From Rubrolithibacter sp043763625 (GTDB lineage: Bacteria; Bacteroidota; Bacteroidia; Sphingobacteriales; Sphingobacteriaceae): a stretch of DNA of 43,335 nt. Below, one piece after another: positions 1-9,487 of the stretch; position 1 is the stretch's first letter; the number at the start of each line of letters is the position of its first letter. Location of the stretch: the NCBI GenBank assembly GCA_043763625.1, contig JAYULL010000108.1:1-43335 (forward strand), read 5' to 3'. Below the pieces are notes generated by a model. The model ran no database searches, was not told where the DNA came from, and saw only the letters and a program-made list of their open reading frames with translations. A program made the position numbers and the translations under genes.

Positions 1-388
1 AGCATCCGCCGGAATGGCATGCGTTTCAACGTGATTAAGCTATTTTGGTAGCTGCAAATTGATACCGCTTGGTGGGGTCAACATAGTCCGGAATATCCAA
101 TAACAAAAGTGTACTTGTTAAATACTATAGAAGTCGTAACGGGCTGCTGTCATATAATCACGTTTTAAAAAATAAAATATAGGGTACACCGGCCGGGAAA
201 TAAGACCTGTTTAATGTAAGAGTTTAGGCTGATTTAGTTATAGGTCGACTTTTTAAAATCAATTGCGGTTTGGATTGAATGGTAAAACTATCCGGTTGCT
301 GCTTCTGCTGTAAAGACAATAATTTTAAAACCGGCATTAGCGGAGGTTCCCTTACATCTTGTGTAAACAGTACCGTTATATTATCAAA
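1..388. other. Left-edge stretch with no confident gene
   Basis: I see no complete gene here. Two stop-free stretches read on the minus strand. One runs from 388 down to a TAA at 224-226, in the same frame as the glycosyltransferase that ends at 389, so it would add 54 residues if that stop were read through; it has its own ATG at 335-337. The other runs from 124 down to a TAA at 35-37 and would end DYVDPTKRYQFAATKIA. Neither shows a domain I recognise, and AT-rich DNA gives such stretches by chance. The region lies downstream of a minus-strand operon. I saw no clear terminator hairpin. Confidence 0.5.
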
Positions 389-1222
389 TTAAATACAAGC
401 GATTTTTATTTTTTTAAGGAGAAAACGCACTTTTCGTACTGTGTCGCCTATTTTTTTTCCAATGAGATAATTCTTCGACACGTATACCGTTGCCAATTCA
501 TGCTCTAAGTATTTCACCGTATCATATAAAGCTACGGGATCTTCATGTTGATAAACATAGTCTGAGTGGACATTTTCAATAAACCTGTCTTTGTTTCGCT
601 GCGAGTAGCTGGTTCCCTTTTCATTAAAAATGCAAATAACTGCATTCACATATTTTTTAGAGATATCCGGATTTTTAAAACATTTAATATTAAAGTTATA
701 ATCTGCGTAGATCGGAAATCTCAAATCATAGCTTCCAATCTTCTCAAATAATTCTCGCGAATAAAATATTGACTGATGGCTAATGTTTTCTAAATTCTTT
801 ATCAACTTAAGATACGATTTTTCTTCGCCCACTCTTATCTTACTATGCTTAAAAATTACGTCACCGTAGATAAGTTGAGTGTTATGGAAACAAGGCAGGG
901 AAAACAACTCTTCGAGTACTATATTGTTATAAAGAACATCATCGCCACCCATGAAATACAAATAGTCGCCCCGACCAATCTTGATGCCTTTGTTCATGGC
1001 ATCGTAAATCCCCTTATCGGGTTCTGATACAAAATGAATGAATTCGTGTTTCTCTGCATATCCTTGAGCGATACTAGGAGTTTCATCCTTAGAATTTCCG
1101 TCTATTATTATGCACTCAAAGCTTTTAAATGTCTGATTTACTACACTTTCTAAAGTTTCCTGCAATGTTTTTGCGGAATTATAAGTAGGAATTACGATTG
1201 ACAGCTTGAAAGCATTTACCAT
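389..1222 (-). CDS. Family 2 glycosyltransferase
   Basis: A 277-residue cytoplasmic GT-A enzyme predicted to transfer a sugar from a nucleotide sugar to a lipid-linked glycan. The N-terminus has the GT2 nucleotide-binding pattern IVIPTYNS (residues 9-16), a following DGNSKDET (41-48), the stretch SEPDKGIYDAMNKGI (66-80) common in this subgroup, and GGDD (92-95) where the metal-binding DxD is expected. HQSIFYS near residue 150 fits the acceptor side. No membrane segment or signal peptide is visible, and the length is normal for a single-domain GT2. It starts two bases after the stop of the glycosyltransferase upstream, so the two are almost certainly co-transcribed behind the Wza/Wzz-like genes. 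Donor and acceptor are not predictable. Confidence 0.9.
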   Translation of the reverse strand: MVNAFKLSIVIPTYNSAKTLQETLESVVNQTFKSFECIIIDGNSKDETPSIAQGYAEKHEFIHFVSEPDKGIYDAMNKGIKIGRGDYLYFMGGDDVLYNNIVLEELFSLPCFHNTQLIYGDVIFKHSKIRVGEEKSYLKLIKNLENISHQSIFYSRELFEKIGSYDLRFPIYADYNFNIKCFKNPDISKKYVNAVICIFNEKGTSYSQRNKDRFIENVHSDYVYQHEDPVALYDTVKYLEHELATVYVSKNYLIGKKIGDTVRKVRFLLKKIKIACI

Positions 1223-1224
1223 AC

Positions 1225-2253
1225 TTAAGCTTTAATCAGATTCATCACCAAATTCTTTAATGATACGGGGATGCCGTTTTTAACTCTACGCAACATTTTG
1301 TTTTTCGCAGACAGCTTTCGGTAATCTTCATTCTGCTTTTGCAGCATCATCTCGCCTCTCCACAAGGTATAATGACAAGGTATTTTTTTCAGTTCAAAAA
1401 AATTAAAGCTTTCTAACATCGCAACATAGTCAGTATATAAACTAACTAAGTCGGTTCTATTTTCTAAAGAAAATCTATCAAAAACAGAATGAATTTTTAT
1501 TTCGCCGTTACTAACACTTAAATTACTGAAATGATAGAAATAAAGCTTTGATTCCTTATTCACGTAATATTCATTATTCTTTATTTGCAAATTGCGTTCG
1601 TGCAAATTCCAAGGGCCCATGTTATAACCGGGATTTGTGATTATATTACAAGATTCAAACAAGATCGGGGCTAAGTTCATCCAAAGCTGATCTACAAACA
1701 AGCCTTTTTCTAAACGATGATAGCCCATATTATAGGTTCTCTCTTTCCACCAATGAAGCATATGAAGTGTGTTCATAGTTCTTTTTATACCTAAAAACCC
1801 AAGATTATAAATACCATAGTTTAAAAAATCGTTTTCAAAGGGCTTCTTTTGATCGTATTTTATGGGCTTCAAAATATGCGGAGTAAGGAGGATATCGCTC
1901 TCATAAAGCATTTCACTCAGTTCTCCAAAGCTCTGATAAACACAAATGTCAGGGTCTAGATAAAATACTTGCTCAGCCTTGAAATGCTTAATGAAGTGCA
2001 GAAAAAAATGAGGTTTAACAGCTGTATTAAGTTCAACTATATCATACTTAAATGCTAAATTATGGATATCGGGCTCGATTTCTTCAACCTCAATAACCTT
2101 TATATCAAACTGATCATAATCTATTAAATCTGATTTTCTATCTACTAAACCAACAACAAAAGTGAATTCCGGATTATATTCAGAAAAGGACTGGGCCAGA
2201 ACCAACGCTTGTGCAAAATAATTATTAGAGCATAAGGTAAAGGCTATTTTCAT
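1225..2253 (-). CDS. Glycosyltransferase, GT-A fold (GT8-like)
   Basis: A 342-residue protein that I read as a nucleotide-sugar-dependent glycosyltransferase. It begins MKIAFTLCSNNYFAQALVLA, like families that bind the nucleotide at the first beta strand. It carries ELNTAVKPHFF (74-84) and then YLDPDI (98-103), whose DPD is the expected metal-binding triad, and later conserved-looking aromatic stretches (PGYNMGPWNLHER near 208-220). There is no signal peptide or membrane segment. Family assignment is uncertain: GT8-like is the best fit, but it could belong to a less described GT-A family common in Bacteroidota. It is followed two bases later by a GT2 gene and preceded by a 179-base gap after the Wzz-like gene. 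Confidence 0.75.
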   Translation of the reverse strand: MKIAFTLCSNNYFAQALVLAQSFSEYNPEFTFVVGLVDRKSDLIDYDQFDIKVIEVEEIEPDIHNLAFKYDIVELNTAVKPHFFLHFIKHFKAEQVFYLDPDICVYQSFGELSEMLYESDILLTPHILKPIKYDQKKPFENDFLNYGIYNLGFLGIKRTMNTLHMLHWWKERTYNMGYHRLEKGLFVDQLWMNLAPILFESCNIITNPGYNMGPWNLHERNLQIKNNEYYVNKESKLYFYHFSNLSVSNGEIKIHSVFDRFSLENRTDLVSLYTDYVAMLESFNFFELKKIPCHYTLWRGEMMLQKQNEDYRKLSAKNKMLRRVKNGIPVSLKNLVMNLIKA

Positions 2254-2432
2254 TGCGTTATTTTCAAAGTTGGACTCGTTTAGCCTCCTCTAACAGGAAT
2301 AATTTTCGGACTTTCCCCCGGCGGGTTGAACCGTTTTCAAGGTAAGTTTTAACATTTACAGAATTATTTCAAAACTACCGCAATTTAGAAACCGCACCGT
2401 TAACTCAATATTAAAAATATGGTGCATTTCAA

Positions 2433-3509
2433 TCAGCGAAGTAAACTTGTTACTAGTTTGCTTATTGCGATAAATGTTGCAGTAAGAAAACTTCCGATTA
2501 AAAAGAAAATCAGTACATTTTTGATCATACTTGAATTGAACTTTTTTAGCGGTAGAACCGGTTTATCTAAAAATTGAAAGAGTGGTGTATTTTTTAGTAG
2601 TGTGGCTTTAGCTGCGTCCAAACTACGCTCCAACTCCACATACGAGGTTCTCAATATTTGGATATCGGTAAGCTGTTTATCTCGTGCAACCGAAGCTATT
2701 TGGCGACTCGTATTTATATGAGCGTCCATAAACGATGCCCTTCCGTAAAGTGTTTTGTTATACTCCCGCTTTATAGAATCAGCTCTGCGTTGCAAAAATT
2801 GCAGATTTATTTTGGACCGTTGGGTTCTAGTTTCGGTATAGTACTCGGTAACTTCGTTCAATAAAGCTTCTAAAAAGTATTTAGAAAACAATTCATTTTC
2901 GGTTGTACAGTTTACGGCAATTATGGTAGACCCCGCAGATTTATTTTCAATAGTTAAATTTTGAGAGGTAAGGGTTTCATATATGTTTCTCAAAATCGCA
3001 TTTTTCTTCAACTCTGTCTGACTATCGCCCTGCCCGGTAAAACTCAATGAATACCCTTTAATCCACTTATCACGATAATCCAAAGAGTCAAGAAAAAAAT
3101 CGGCAAATACTATCCTTTTACCATTAATCCTTACGGAACTTCTGAGTGTTTTTTCTATCAATAGTCGCGATTGAATCAATTCTACAATATTAGATACGCT
3201 GCTGAATACACCCCCCGCAGTACTTGAAACCATACCAAATTCCTCTTCAAGGGCAGATAAGTCGTTTTTTGCCGGAGAAGAAACTCCCTCATCCAAAGCA
3301 AAAGTGATTTCGGCTACGTAAGTAGGGTTCTTTAAATAAGAATACAAGCCTGCTGTTAAACCGAACAGGAATGCAACAAAAAAAATTATTTTCCAACAAG
3401 AAAGAATGTAAAGCAATAAAGCTCTTATCTGAAAAATCAGCTTTTTTGGTGAAAACTCATCAAATATCCGGTCCTTTCCTGCATTCGGACTGATCATGGA
3501 ATCGCTCAT
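2433..3509 (-). CDS. Wzz-like polysaccharide chain-length regulator (no kinase domain)
   Basis: A 358-residue inner-membrane protein of the polysaccharide co-polymerase type, expected to set chain length and link polymerase to export. It has a short cytoplasmic N-terminus, a first membrane segment around residues 36-56, a long periplasmic part with probable coiled coil near 230-310, a proline-containing stretch (LDKPVLPLKKF, about 310-321) before the second membrane segment (about 328-350), and a very short C-terminal tail. That is the Wzz layout. The cytoplasmic BY-kinase domain of Wzc is absent. Its ATG overlaps the stop of the Wza-like gene by four bases (ATGA), indicating translational coupling. 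Confidence 0.88.
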   Translation of the reverse strand: MSDSMISPNAGKDRIFDEFSPKKLIFQIRALLLYILSCWKIIFFVAFLFGLTAGLYSYLKNPTYVAEITFALDEGVSSPAKNDLSALEEEFGMVSSTAGGVFSSVSNIVELIQSRLLIEKTLRSSVRINGKRIVFADFFLDSLDYRDKWIKGYSLSFTGQGDSQTELKKNAILRNIYETLTSQNLTIENKSAGSTIIAVNCTTENELFSKYFLEALLNEVTEYYTETRTQRSKINLQFLQRRADSIKREYNKTLYGRASFMDAHINTSRQIASVARDKQLTDIQILRTSYVELERSLDAAKATLLKNTPLFQFLDKPVLPLKKFNSSMIKNVLIFFLIGSFLTATFIAISKLVTSLLR

Positions 3510-6007
3510 CTTAAAATGGTATATAAAATGGCTAAAGTTGACGTGAGGGCAGAAACTATAGAAATCACCTCAATCGTTCGCAACCTTTCTTTTTCTTTTT
3601 TAGCCGGCACAAAAACCTCGGTTCCCGGAGTAATCTTCGGATAGTTTCTAAAAAACAGGAAACTCTTTGTACCCTTTACGGAACCGTTGGCATAAATAGC
3701 ATAAGACCGTTTCTTTGCAGCCCGTTCACCAAATCCGCCGGCACCTACAATATAATCTTTAAAACTTGCCGGCTTACTAAACCTTACCAAAGCAGGATAT
3801 AGGACTTCGCCGTTCACTCTTACAGTTTGTAATAATTTAGGAATCCTTAAAGTATCACCGTCATTTAAAAAAAGATCATATTCTGACTTTGCATTTGCCA
3901 AAATTTTCTCCAGATCTATTCCCAAGTTGTCCGATCTTTTATTAACAATTAAGTTTAAGTCGTTCGCTAACACCTCGGGTGTTATACCGGCTTGGTAATT
4001 TTGTTTAAGCAAATTGTTAAATCCTTGCAATGCATTATCCTGTTCGGTTTTTGTAAGCAGTCTTGTTCTTACCAACACCGCCCCGTCTTTATATGCCTGA
4101 GGAGTAAGCCCTCCGGCACGTTTTACAAGATCTGAAATTCTGTCATTCTTGTTTTCGAGCGTATACTTTCCGGCATAAATAATCTCACCTTCAATAACTA
4201 CATTTTTTTGTGTAAAATATCCGGGAGCAGGTCTTATAAAAACTTCATCGTACGGAAGTAAAACAAGTTTTGAGAGTTCGGTATTACCTTTTAAATCAGG
4301 CGTAATATCTTGTTCAAAAATAAGCGCAGTTTTAGGATTATCTGATTTGGGATCGGCATCCTTAACTCTCCTCGACACCTCTACCCTTTTTACTGAGGCT
4401 GATTCTTTTAACCCCCCTGTCATCAGTATTAAATCTTGAATACTCATGCCCTCTTCAAACATAAATGTGCCCGGACGCATAACCTCGCCCCCTATTTTTA
4501 CATAAAACCCCTCCTTCAACTCAAATTTGGAATAAATGATTATTCGATCTTCTCTTTTAAGAGTTACATCCTGCGTTTCGCCTCTCAACACCTTATCAAG
4601 TTCTACTGAAATAATTTCGGGACTCAAATCGTCTTTTAAACGGTGAATATTAATGCGCGAAATAAAAGCATCTTCTCTTAAACCGTCGGCTTCCGTAATC
4701 AGCCGGGTAAGAGTCATACCGGCTTTTAATTCAAATTCGCCCGGTCTGTAAACAGCACCTTTAATGCTTATTCTGTTATTGAAACGGTTCAGTATTTTCC
4801 CGACAACGTAGCTGTCACCTTTTAAGGGAACAACCGTCTGAATCTGGCTAGCATTAATCGTACTTACAGTTCTTTCGGTTGGTGTATTTCTAAATACCTG
4901 AACTCGGGCAGTGTATGCATTATCTGTAAAGCCTCCGGCATATTTAATTATCTGAGCAAGTGTTTCTCCCCTGATCACATCATAAATTCCCGGTTTTTTA
5001 ACTTCTCCTTTTAATTCAACCCTGACGTTGTAAGTGTTAATCTTTATAACGTCTTGATCCATCAATCGAATATCATTCTTTTTATCGCCGTTTATTAAAT
5101 AGTCATAAACATCAATATTGGCAATTGTTACGTTATTTCTCACAACCTTAATGTTTCGATATGATCCGTTTGCATTGGGGCCTCCGCAAGCATAGAGCGC
5201 ATTATAAGCTGTAGCGAGCGATGGAAGCGTGTAAGTTCCGGGCAAGGTTGCTTCACCGATTATTGTTACTTTAATACTTCGAATAGACCCCAAATTTACT
5301 TCCACTTGAGTTCTGCCTGAGCGTATGTCGGAATAAATGGTGTTTGCAAGTTTTTGAGAAATAAGGCTTTTGGCTCGATCAATTGTTAATCCGCTTACAG
5401 CAAGCGAACCGGCAACCGGAATACGGATAATACCTTCCGGAGAAACTCGAAGCTTATAACTCGCTTCGGAATAGCCGGTAACATCAATTAACAACTCATC
5501 ATCAGCGGCAAGAACATAGTTTTTTGGTGTCGGTATCCGGAGATTTGGTTCAAAAGTAATTAGTTGATTATTGAAAACTTCTGACCCGAAAGTTTTAAGC
5601 TGTAATTGACCGAATGCAGAGCCCAAATTTAAAACCGGGTTCTGTTCCTGTCGGGAAATAGAATCTTGAGAGCGACTTACTGAAGGCAAGGATTTTATTT
5701 CCTGAATATCCTTTTGCCCCGAACTTGTATTGTTAAAGATTTTTAACCTCTCCATCAACCTAGCTGCCTCTACCGGACCCATTCCTTTTTGCCGTACTAT
5801 TTCTTCGATTTGGTCATCCCTTATTTTGAGTTTGTCAAATTCGACCTTAAACTTTCGAATTTGCTCGTCCGTAAGCTCTTCTACTTTTACGTTACCCAGA
5901 TCCTCGTTAACTTGGCTGTACGCTGCTGTTATAGAAACAAGTAGAATTATTAGTAACAAAAAAGTTTTAACCGAAATAAATGCTGTGCGACAGAAAGAAA
6001 TGATCAT
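3506..6007 (-). CDS. Wza-like polysaccharide export protein with about six SLBB domains
   Basis: An 833-residue envelope protein expected to form the outer-membrane exit for a capsule or exopolysaccharide. Residues 8-31 form a signal peptide ending near AYSQ. There is no lipobox cysteine, unlike E. coli Wza. A charged helical region follows (45-90), then a polysaccharide export domain (about 159-240, DDELLIDVTGY). About six SLBB-type repeats start near 246, 330, 412, 503, 602 and 729, each with a (G)xVxxPGxY-like strand and a GG or DG turn. A hydrophobic segment at about 813-830 ends the protein and may cross a membrane. It is the first gene of the minus operon and is divergent from the Wzy-like gene. 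Confidence 0.9.
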   Translation of the reverse strand: MIISFCRTAFISVKTFLLLIILLVSITAAYSQVNEDLGNVKVEELTDEQIRKFKVEFDKLKIRDDQIEEIVRQKGMGPVEAARLMERLKIFNNTSSGQKDIQEIKSLPSVSRSQDSISRQEQNPVLNLGSAFGQLQLKTFGSEVFNNQLITFEPNLRIPTPKNYVLAADDELLIDVTGYSEASYKLRVSPEGIIRIPVAGSLAVSGLTIDRAKSLISQKLANTIYSDIRSGRTQVEVNLGSIRSIKVTIIGEATLPGTYTLPSLATAYNALYACGGPNANGSYRNIKVVRNNVTIANIDVYDYLINGDKKNDIRLMDQDVIKINTYNVRVELKGEVKKPGIYDVIRGETLAQIIKYAGGFTDNAYTARVQVFRNTPTERTVSTINASQIQTVVPLKGDSYVVGKILNRFNNRISIKGAVYRPGEFELKAGMTLTRLITEADGLREDAFISRINIHRLKDDLSPEIISVELDKVLRGETQDVTLKREDRIIIYSKFELKEGFYVKIGGEVMRPGTFMFEEGMSIQDLILMTGGLKESASVKRVEVSRRVKDADPKSDNPKTALIFEQDITPDLKGNTELSKLVLLPYDEVFIRPAPGYFTQKNVVIEGEIIYAGKYTLENKNDRISDLVKRAGGLTPQAYKDGAVLVRTRLLTKTEQDNALQGFNNLLKQNYQAGITPEVLANDLNLIVNKRSDNLGIDLEKILANAKSEYDLFLNDGDTLRIPKLLQTVRVNGEVLYPALVRFSKPASFKDYIVGAGGFGERAAKKRSYAIYANGSVKGTKSFLFFRNYPKITPGTEVFVPAKKEKERLRTIEVISIVSALTSTLAILYTILR

Positions 6008-6167
6008 AATTGAAATAAAACAAACGCTTGCAATATTCCGTGTTTAACTAAATCTACAGGTTACCTGAATATTAACTTTTCATTAACAAAGGACAAGGAG
6101 TTTAAAATCTCTTAATTTTTTCACTTTTTTTGTAGAGGATAGCTTAATCTAAGCCTGTTCTTTGTAA

Positions 6168-7391
6168 ATGAAGAAATACTATACAATTGATCATCGAATC
6201 TTATTCCTTTTCGGATTTCTTTTTTATTTCCTGACGCCATATGTTGTTGGTCGGTTTAATCTCTTCGCTGAATATCCCGGGATGCAACTTTTTCAAGGAT
6301 ATTTTAAAGAAATCCCGCCAAATAAACTAACCTATTACTGGATCATTACGCTTTCATGGCTACCGGCATTTTACTTGGGCCACTTTTCATTTAAGCTTGC
6401 TAAACCTTATAAAAAGGCATTAAGACCTTTCCCTGCAAACTTCGTGTCGGAACATATTTCTTTAATCGCCGGGTTGCTTTCTGCTCTCTTATTTGTGTTT
6501 ATCATCGTAGGGCGTAATTCTATTTTTGGGGGATATGAGTTGTACGACACCGGCGTAAGAGGGAAATTTTCCACCTTATTGATTGTTTTTAATTTTTTTC
6601 TGCTGTATCAATTACTAAGTGAAAAGAGCCGATCCGTTATTTTGATTGGAGGAACTACACTTACCGCTTTATTATTATTGTCAATGGGAGGAAGAATGTA
6701 CGTTGTGCAAACCTTTATCGTTTTACTGGTTTATAAAACATCATTTGCCCCAAACAGGTGGAAAATTTCCCAAATAATAGTAGTGTTGGGTGCAGCTTTT
6801 ATAGTTGGAAGCGCGGTTGGACTTTGGAGAATGAAATCGTCTTTCAATTTATCAGGAGCCACTTATTCCCTTTTTGCCGAACCCGTTTTTACTTGGTTTA
6901 GTACCTCTACATTTTTATCTCGGAACGAAATTCCCTTAATCAACTTCCCGGCTAATTTTCTTAGCTCGTTCTTAAATCTACTTCCTAACAGTATTTTTAA
7001 TATAAAGCAGTACGTAATTTCAATAAAACAAATGGGTTATCAATATAAAAATCCATTAGGAGCCGATAGTGTTTGGACTACCTTTATTGTAAACTTCGGA
7101 GCTTTCGGATCATTTTTTTTTATCTATTTAACGGGATTTCTTTTAAATTTTTTACGCCACTTTTCGGAAGATAAACGTTTCTGGGCTGCTTATTACATCT
7201 GCATTTGCGGAATGATTCCTTTCCAATTATTTAGAGACGGTTTCTTCATTATTAACAAGCAACTCTTTTCTAACTTGCTTTTATTTCCGGCTCTGATTAT
7301 TTTATTGTTGAAGCTGATCGGGTATTTTAACATGGCAAATCACCCTACGGTAACAGGTTCATACTCTCCCCCTGTTCAAAAGCCTTCATAA
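6168..7391 (+). CDS. Wzy-like O-antigen/exopolysaccharide polymerase
   Basis: A 407-residue polytopic inner-membrane protein with roughly ten to twelve hydrophobic segments spread over almost the whole length. It starts MKKYYTIDHR and ends in a short polar tail. There is no conserved sequence motif to rely on, as usual for this family. A larger loop with FLSRNEIPLI and SIKQMGYQYKNPLGADSVW (about 245-305) looks like the periplasmic catalytic loop of oligosaccharide repeat-unit polymerases. The assignment rests on topology, size and position beside the export and chain-length genes. It is transcribed alone on the plus strand, divergent from the Wza-like gene. Alternatives are a lipid-linked glycan ligase or an uncharacterised membrane protein. 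Confidence 0.75.
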   Translation: MKKYYTIDHRILFLFGFLFYFLTPYVVGRFNLFAEYPGMQLFQGYFKEIPPNKLTYYWIITLSWLPAFYLGHFSFKLAKPYKKALRPFPANFVSEHISLIAGLLSALLFVFIIVGRNSIFGGYELYDTGVRGKFSTLLIVFNFFLLYQLLSEKSRSVILIGGTTLTALLLLSMGGRMYVVQTFIVLLVYKTSFAPNRWKISQIIVVLGAAFIVGSAVGLWRMKSSFNLSGATYSLFAEPVFTWFSTSTFLSRNEIPLINFPANFLSSFLNLLPNSIFNIKQYVISIKQMGYQYKNPLGADSVWTTFIVNFGAFGSFFFIYLTGFLLNFLRHFSEDKRFWAAYYICICGMIPFQLFRDGFFIINKQLFSNLLLFPALIILLLKLIGYFNMANHPTVTGSYSPPVQKPS

Positions 7392-7418
7392 AAACAATAA
7401 TCTGTAAATAAAATAATA

Positions 7419-7814
7419 TCAGTTGTACGGCACGGTAAAATACGCTCCGCCTGTACCGCCTTCTGAATTCGCCTTTACTTTTCCGTTAATTGAGATCTCC
7501 CAAAATTGAATTGCATCAGCAATGTCTTGCTTAAATACGGAAATTCCTATTGAAGCGCCGGAACCTTTTTTAAATCGGTATACCAGCGAATCGCTGTAAA
7601 GTCGGTCTCGTTGAAAGTTTCCTGTAGAATCAATAAAATTGAGCCTAAAATGGGTCCCTTTTATGCGGTAAACAACTGATTTGACTACCGCAACATACTT
7701 AGGATCTTTAATAGGGTCGGGAGACAGGTCAAGTTTCTTTCCCTTTTTACAGGAAATCAGCGCGATTGATACGGAAACCAATAAGTATCCTACTACACGT
7801 TTTTTAAAGTCCAT
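7419..7814 (-). CDS. Small lipoprotein of unknown function
   Basis: A 131-residue predicted lipoprotein. A signal peptide (residues 5-21) ends in a lipobox ALISC with Cys22, followed by KKGKK. The mature part is short, with alternating hydrophobic and polar residues that suggest a beta-sandwich, and it ends YFTVPYN. I recognise no family. It converges on the Wzy-like gene with a 27-base gap and lies downstream of the large beta-helix lipoprotein, but a strong terminator hairpin (7865-7897) separates the two, so it probably has its own promoter. Export to the inner leaflet or the surface cannot be decided. Confidence 0.7.
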   Translation of the reverse strand: MDFKKRVVGYLLVSVSIALISCKKGKKLDLSPDPIKDPKYVAVVKSVVYRIKGTHFRLNFIDSTGNFQRDRLYSDSLVYRFKKGSGASIGISVFKQDIADAIQFWEISINGKVKANSEGGTGGAYFTVPYN

Positions 7815-7864
7815 ATTGTTTCTAAAAGTAGCCGGGTCGATGTCTTGTATTCTTTATATACTTC

Positions 7865-7897
7865 AAAAGAGGCTACCTGTTAGGGTTAGCCTCTTTT
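7865..7897 (-). terminator. Strong intrinsic terminator hairpin
   Basis: A perfect 11-base-pair stem: AAAAGAGGCTA at 7865-7875 pairs with TAGCCTCTTTT at 7887-7897 around an 11-base loop. The stem is GC-rich in its upper half and flanked by A/T runs, so it can act in both directions. It lies 55 bases after the stop of the minus-strand lipoprotein gene ending at 7953, the natural place for its terminator, and upstream of the small lipoprotein gene starting at 7814. Confidence 0.85.
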
Positions 7898-7952
7898 AAT
7901 TCAAGATTATGCTTATTTAAAAATAATTTTACAAAAATAATCTTTTTTTAAA

Positions 7953-9392
7953 TTAGTTAGAAGCAATAGAAATCCAACCTTGAGTAGTCCAAACATCAGT
8001 AGTTCTAACCGCACCGCGTTGAGTTGTAGAAACGAAACCGTAAGGAGCTAAATTGAAAGCGCCGCTTAAAGCAGGTGAGCCTGCTAAAGGTTTTGCAACT
8101 GCGTCTAATTTAAATGATGCATAGCTCGCTAAGAATGAGTTTCCGTCAGCAATAAACTCAGCTTCTAATGCAGCATTATGTGGATAAATGATGTTTGAAG
8201 CAGATTCGCTGGCAGCAAGTCTGGTGCGATCAGCTGTAGCATCCGGTTCAAAAAGATTTGCAATAACCGCTGATTTATCAGCTTGTGTAGGATCTCCGAA
8301 TAAAGCAGCGTCAGTAGTAGCTGTGCTGATGAAGAAATTTTCTTCAGTTTGTGAAGAAACAATAGAGTTTAATAAACGAATTAAACCTGATCTTCTAACA
8401 TGGATTATCCCGTTGAAATAAGAACCGGGAGCGGAAGTTGGGCTCACAGTTTGTGATGCAGGACCGATCAACGTAGCGTTAGAAATAAAAGGAAGTGTAC
8501 GTGGTTTACCGGCATGAACAGCACCTGTAGCATTGTTATCCAGTTCGATTAAATTTGAACCTGAAATGTCTGCTGATTGAGTTCTGTAACCGATAATAAA
8601 TTGAAGACGTCCTTGGTAACCTTCATCAAAATCAAAATCGTCATCTACGTTACCGTAAGATAATAAATGATCAACATTTATAGTACCGCCGAAAAATTCA
8701 AAACCGTCATCACCGGCGTTTAATACTTCAATGTGGTGAGCAACGGTACCTGAACCAACACCTGCAAAAGTTAAACCGTTTACTTCTCTGTTAGCAGCAG
8801 CAACAAGACCGCCACCGAATTCGAAACGATTATAAGTAATTGAACCGGAATTGTCGTTAGGTACAGAACCGCCGTAATCATGTCTTCCGCCTGTGTTAGG
8901 AATACTAGCTACCGGGAATGCCTCGTATACGTTAGTACCTGCACCTGAAGTAGTTACGATAGGAGCGTTTCCTAAAAGAACAACACCACCCCAATCACCT
9001 ATTGCACGACTGCCTGCATTTTTTTCTGATGTCCATACAATCGGGTTAGTAGCAGTACCGTTGGCAGTTAATTTAGCGCCTTTCTCGATTACTAAAGTTC
9101 CTTTCATACCGTCTTCAGGACCACCTACACCGGAAGTTCCTAAACTTCCTTTAACGGTAACACCCGCATTTACAGTTAATGTTACACCCGGTTTAACATG
9201 AACAAGACCATTAAGATAAGTAGTTCTGGTAAGGGTAGTGTTTACAGTAATGTCGCCTACCAAAGTGTCAACTGTAGCACCTACAACTAAAGGTTTAAAA
9301 TTAGAACCAAGCGTTTGCTCAGTTGAATCTTTTTTACATGAACTTGCAAAAATTACAGCCATGCCTACTGCGGCGTAAAGAGCTTTTTTCAT
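7953..9392 (-). CDS. Beta-helix-type surface lipoprotein
   Basis: A 479-residue predicted lipoprotein. The signal peptide (1-18) ends ASSC with Cys19, followed by KKDST. After a linker comes VDTLVGDITVNTTLT and LVHVKPGVTLTVNAGVTVKG (about 41-82), a turn-rich pattern of a right-handed parallel beta-helix, and then long glycine-rich stretches such as GDWGGVVLLG and YGNVDDDFDFDEGYQGRLQF. The end, RGAVRTTDVWTTQGWISIASN, resembles the ends of the two lipoproteins encoded upstream (RGALG then W then GW). Related proteins are common in Bacteroidota and are usually unnamed or misnamed as transporters. A 552-base gap separates it from the receptor operon and a terminator follows it, so it may be a separate transcript. 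Function unknown; a ligand-binding partner of the receptors is my inference. Confidence 0.85.
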   Translation of the reverse strand: MKKALYAAVGMAVIFASSCKKDSTEQTLGSNFKPLVVGATVDTLVGDITVNTTLTRTTYLNGLVHVKPGVTLTVNAGVTVKGSLGTSGVGGPEDGMKGTLVIEKGAKLTANGTATNPIVWTSEKNAGSRAIGDWGGVVLLGNAPIVTTSGAGTNVYEAFPVASIPNTGGRHDYGGSVPNDNSGSITYNRFEFGGGLVAAANREVNGLTFAGVGSGTVAHHIEVLNAGDDGFEFFGGTINVDHLLSYGNVDDDFDFDEGYQGRLQFIIGYRTQSADISGSNLIELDNNATGAVHAGKPRTLPFISNATLIGPASQTVSPTSAPGSYFNGIIHVRRSGLIRLLNSIVSSQTEENFFISTATTDAALFGDPTQADKSAVIANLFEPDATADRTRLAASESASNIIYPHNAALEAEFIADGNSFLASYASFKLDAVAKPLAGSPALSGAFNLAPYGFVSTTQRGAVRTTDVWTTQGWISIASN

Positions 9393-9428
9393 TTTGTTTT
9401 TTTTAATAAATTAAGGTTTTAAATAACG

Positions 9429-9457
9429 CATCACCTTGTAGTTTTTCTGAAGTGATG
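9429..9457 (-). promoter_or_regulatory. Hairpin in the leader of the lipoprotein gene
   Basis: CATCAC at 9429-9434 and GTGATG at 9452-9457 are perfect inverted repeats, extended by a further AA/TT pairing with one bulge. The structure would form in the 5' leader of the mRNA for the gene starting at 9392, about 37 bases before the start codon. A role in mRNA stability is an inference. Confidence 0.3.
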
Positions 9458-9487
9458 TAAAGAACATTTACTTTTAAATAAGCAATA

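Noticed and set aside
2370..2377. TAGTTTTG on the minus strand before the GT8-like gene
   Set aside because: It matches TAnnTTTG but has no TTG at the expected spacing; a single 8-base match in AT-rich DNA is weak, so it is not listed as a promoter.
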